Source: Chara braunii (lineage: Eukaryota > Streptophyta > Charophyceae > Charales > Characeae). From it: 33,601 bases of DNA. Every line of letters starts with the position of its first letter. The first letter of the stretch is position 1. The notes beneath the pieces are model-generated. The model saw nothing but the letters and a program-made list of their open reading frames with translations, ran no database searches and was not told the DNA's origin. Both the position numbers and the translations under genes were made by a program. The stretch lies in NCBI GenBank assembly GCA_003427395.1, contig BFEA01000066.1, forward strand, positions 3,814,633 through 3,848,233, read 5' to 3'. Positions 30,522 through 33,601 of this stretch are shown in pieces.

Positions 30522-31792
30522 AAACTATAGAACTGTACACAATCTGCACTAAGTCACTCTTTGATGCTTACCACAACGTAGTGCACAGATCAATTTATAA
30601 AAAATTAAACTAATTAATCGATGGTTGCATCAGTGAGTATTTTCGTTTGGGTCCAACAGGTAAGTTTAGGTTCCTACAAACGAAACTACTTTGACTTTGA
30701 CTAGTTCGCAAACAGAAGCACAATGAACAGAAAACAGTTCTAAACTATGTTGTCTGTCAGATGTCAATGGCTGTACATCTAACTAATCAAAATAACAATA
30801 GAATCATTTGTTGGGTCTGTTTGCAGAGTGGAATCTTGCCCAAACTTATCCTTTGGAATCTACCCCTCCCTCAGTTCTTCCTGAAAGTCTCCTGTCGCCA
30901 GGGTCCCTGAGCAATCCGAACAACGTGCGTGTCTAAAGGTGTGCACACGGCCCACCCTTGTGCCCCGAGTCCTGCTGAGCTGGCTAGCCCTGCACAGTCT
31001 TTATCCTCACATGCAACGACCCTTACACCGTCCGATTGGCTGATCAGGAGGCGTTTTTATGGACGACCCCCGACGTCCTCAGGAATTATTTAACGTCGCA
31101 AATGGGACGACGATCACAACCAATGGAAGGTACCCCGCCGACGCTTATTTATAGACGCCCGGTCTCGTCTGTCCCATAGGGATGGCCTGCCCTTCGGAAC
31201 CCCTCTACAGCGCAGCGAGCAGACAAAGGACAAAACAACAAAGCATGCGTGATCTACTCCCGGTGGGTTGGCACGGTGACTGTGACCCAGTGCTTCGTCC
31301 AGGGCCCTTCAAATAGCACCACCCTCTCGTTCCAGATGCTCCACGTGAAGACTGACGACTCTCAAGGTTGAGCGCACATGACTCCTCACATGAGAGGACT
31401 CTCAAGACAGAACACACATCCTTACGGTAAGAAGTGTCGAAAATGGTAGATAAGGTTAGGTGCAACGTACCTCAAAATAGCTGCCCCCAACCACAAATAT
31501 TCGCACCAGATGACCCAATGTTGATTGTGATGACCAATCGCTGCTTCAACACAACCAACATTGCACCACCGTTCCACCCCCGCATCAATCATATACCGAA
31601 TAGTTCTCATCACACCACGAACACCCAATCTCTACTGCTTAGTCTTCCTGGTGATCCCCTCTCCACTTGGGTCGCCTTCTTATCTTCACCCTTCTCACTA
31701 CACACATCCCACGACACGGTCGCTCACCACACACACCTCGTGCATGTACCACATTAGGCAGAAGACAAACGTCACATTAGCGCACCGAACCA
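30522..31792 (-). other. Element 2 leader between primer binding site and gag
   Basis: About 1.27 kb without recognisable genes. Open frames on either strand are short and show no family resemblance. Confidence 0.55.
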
Positions 31793-31806
31793 CAACTCCG
31801 ATACCA
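31793..31806 (-). other. Element 2 primer binding site (initiator Met tRNA type)
   Basis: On the minus strand TGGTATCGGAGTTG lies three bases inside the 5' LTR end and resembles the initiator-methionine tRNA primer site. Confidence 0.78.
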
Positions 31807-31809
31807 AAT

Positions 31810-32746
31810 TGCAAGGAAGATGAGCGATAGCGAACTTCAGAAATCAAACAGCATCATACGCATGAGACCAGATAGTCGTGACCTCGAACCAATAACAGAA
31901 TTGCATCACGAGTTTCACCAAATAAGAGCATAACAAAAACTCATAATTGACAATACTGGAATAGTTTCATCATCATCAACGAAGAACCAATGTCGATATC
32001 CTATCTGGCGCTCGGCGCCCAGACTACTAATGGCAGATCCTATCTAGCCTAGACTAAAATGCCGCTGATGACGTCAACAGCTCCGCGAAGTACGAGCCGA
32101 TCTCGACCAATGTCGCACGCCTTAAGCACCAGGTATGTCTCTCGTATCACTAACAACCTCGTTCCCCAACTCACAGATGCCACTTGCACCCAAGGACCAC
32201 CATGCGCCCCATCCAGTATACAGCAGCGCAGCTCGGCTATGGCTGCCTGCTCCTTCCAGCTCGCCCGTGAGCGCGTGAGCCTGGCCAGCGTTAGCGTAGT
32301 AGCGCTTGCGCAACATGCAGGCAGTGCCCGAATGTCGAATGTCGAATGCCGAATGCGTGTGCAGACCCTTTCTTAAATGGAAATGGCCTGCTTGCCTTGC
32401 GTGCAACCTGGTTGCGCTGGGCCCCTGCCCAGAAGCTTCCGGTAGGCCCAAAGAGGCGGAGCCCCAGACCAAACGGATCACGCCGAAGGCCTGTGACAGT
32501 TACTTGTGCCCAACTTCCCGCAGCTTGAGTTGGGTCCATGCTGAGTATCTCGCCCAGGGCCTAACTCAGATGCATTTGATAAAGGAGGACAGGGCCTGGG
32601 CGCTTTCAACCAACTCGCACTGCACAACTGTCTGAACTTTCCCCCAGTTGCGAAGTAGTCCAAAATAGGCCTCTTGTCGTCTGTCGAGCCTGCCTTGACT
32701 TAGGGCGGCCGACACTGTTGCAAATAGGGGCCCAGTAGGGCTTATC
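31810..32746 (-). repeat. Element 2, 5' LTR (outer end truncated)
   Basis: Matches 24016-24800 from TGCAAGG onwards. It contains an extra ~141 bp (about 32116-32257) including a 55-bp block shared with the LTR at the window end. Similarity to the other LTR stops after GGGCTTATC at 32746, about 16 bp short of the expected end. Confidence 0.85.
32177..32231 (+). repeat. 55-bp module shared between two LTR families, copy A
   Basis: Differs at only three positions from the complement of 33408-33462, although the surrounding LTRs belong to different families. It is preceded by CTCACAG, and about 45 nt further upstream by CAGGTATGT, so it is bordered on its left by intron-like signals. Confidence 0.8.
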
Positions 32747-33164
32747 GAGTAACGAAACACCCGCAGACGCGTCCGTGGGGTCGAGCTCGGAGGGCGGCCA
32801 CATATATGGCCGCGTCCACGGCTGGCCTCGTCCGCTCTGCGAACGTGAATTTACCGTATTTTTTCTAATTTATTTAATAAGCCAAAAAAAAAAAAGGGTT
32901 TGTAGGGATTTTTAATCCCTGCAACCCCATATTTGTTTTTTTGGAAAAAGATCATGTTAAATAATTATAAAAAATAAAAAACATAAAAGGTTGAGAAGAG
33001 AAATTGAAAAACAAATTTTTAAAAAAGTTTTTTTTTGGGGGGGGGGATTTTTGGTTGGCAGTTCTTTGTATTCTTCACTTTTACATAGTTTTTTTATTTT
33101 TTTTGTTGTGTAATAAGGAAACAATCAAGGAATGGAAAAAAAAAAAAAAGTTCTTTTTGTTTTT
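32747..33164. other. AT-rich segment between element 2 and the terminal LTR
   Basis: Starts with a GC-rich part holding an imperfect palindrome (CGGCCACATATATGGCCG, about 32793-32810). It turns into A/T homopolymer-rich DNA with a GGTTTGTAGGGAT / ATCCCTGCAACC hairpin (about 32897-32930), like the AT-rich interior of the nested insert. It may be a remnant of a related DNA transposon. No gene is seen. Confidence 0.5.
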
Positions 33165-33601
33165 TGTAATGACCCGTCAAAACACACACTAAGAACACTG
33201 TTGATTTCTGAAGTTCTGCCGATGGAATGGATGCCTTGCTGAGATTCCCGCATTCTGCCGTGTTTCCCAAGTTTGTCTGTGTGTGCGTGCTTGTGACGTG
33301 CGTGCTTGTGACGTGCGTGCCTGTCTGAGTGCTTGTCGGTATGAGTGTGTGTGTGACCCGCAAGGGTACTTGCTTGTTTGGCGGGCCCGTAGGGCCGGTA
33401 CTTACCTCTGCACTGCTGTATGCTGGATGGGGCGCATGGTAGTCCTTGGGTGCAAGTGGCATCTGACATTGAGGGTTGCAGCAGGGAAAAACACTCAAGT
33501 GGCGAGGCTAGCGGCCCCGCGGCCCTTGGGGTAGCGGAAAAACACTCAAGTAGGCCGGTAGGCCGATACTGCACCCCACTGCAGTTGGCGTGAGGGGGGT
33601 C
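33165..33601 (+). repeat. LTR related to element 1, opposite orientation, cut by window end
   Basis: The plus strand begins TGTAATGACCCG, the 5' end of the element 1 LTR type. It continues through the GATTTCTGAAG, GAATGG, CCCGCATTCTGC and GACCCGCAAGGGTACTTG words seen (inverted) in 12396-13683 and 22170-23509. It is diverged from both and contains the 55-bp module (33408-33462) that they lack. A 15-bp GTGACGTGCGTGCTT-type repeat lies at about 33290-33320. It could be a 5' LTR, a 3' LTR or a solo LTR. Confidence 0.8.
33408..33462 (-). repeat. 55-bp module shared between two LTR families, copy B
   Basis: The complement matches 32177-32231 with three differences. On the minus strand it is followed directly by AGGTAAGTACC. 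The other two element 1-type LTRs have the same GGTAAGTACC site without the module. Confidence 0.8.

Larger units (their letters stand above)
24016..32746 (-). mobile_element. Ty3/gypsy LTR retrotransposon, element 2 (chromovirus-like), inactive
   Basis: On the minus strand the order is LTR (31810-32746), primer binding site, gag with zinc knuckle, protease, RT, RNase H, integrase with chromodomain-like tail, polypurine tract, LTR (24016-24816). Its LTR, gag and protease are distinct from element 1. Stops and frameshifts occur in every domain. The right LTR appears to lose similarity to the left one at about 32747, so its outer end is truncated or replaced, which prevents a target-duplication test. 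Confidence 0.88.

Overview
The window reads as nuclear DNA of a plant-lineage (streptophyte) eukaryote. It holds part of a plant-type 18S-ITS1-5.8S-ITS2 ribosomal unit, a SNF5-type chromatin-remodelling gene fragment, a plant-type LINE and two chromodomain-bearing Ty3/gypsy retrotransposons primed by initiator-methionine tRNA. The 18S/5.8S/ITS character made me think of a charophyte alga such as Chara, but that is recollection and not a search result. There are no bacterial features, no CRISPR array and no operon logic.

Region 1 (1-8655) is a ribosomal DNA unit on the plus strand: GT-rich external spacer, 18S, ITS1, 5.8S, ITS2 and only the first ~22 nt of 28S. The 18S gene is split after about 81 nt by a ~4 kb LINE (about 1544-5541) in the same orientation. 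The LINE keeps one reading frame from end to end, broken by nine stop codons and no frameshift. The 18S carries many C-to-T or G-to-A changes at near-universal positions. I therefore read this as a silenced, decaying rDNA copy. The 28S gene is cut off abruptly at a GA microsatellite.

Region 2 (8656-12395) carries a recognisable SNF5/SMARCB1-domain ORF (8882-9598). It is followed by a GT-GA-G44 compound microsatellite and about 2 kb of non-coding DNA holding three copies of a ~90-105 bp foldback repeat and a repeated GGGAAGAA block. A 37-N assembly gap lies at 12123-12159.

Region 3 (12396-23509) is a complete but dead Ty3/gypsy element on the minus strand: LTR, polypurine tract, integrase with chromodomain-like tail, RNase H, RT, protease, gag, primer binding site, LTR. 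A ~1.5 kb element with inverted ends (16933-18439) is nested between its protease and RT. That insert contains a piece related to the LTR of the second gypsy element.

Region 4 (24016-32746) is a second, different Ty3/gypsy element on the minus strand, also dead, with its own LTRs, PBS, gag, protease, RT, RNase H and integrase with chromodomain-like tail. An exact 96-bp tandem duplication with an N at the junction sits in its integrase and may be an assembly artefact. The window ends with AT-rich DNA and the start of a plus-strand LTR related to the first gypsy family (33165-33601). That LTR shares a 55-bp block with the LTR of the second family.

Overall this is heterochromatin-like DNA. The most unusual signals are the LINE inside 18S rDNA, the deamination-like decay shared by several parts, and sequence modules shared between unrelated LTR families.
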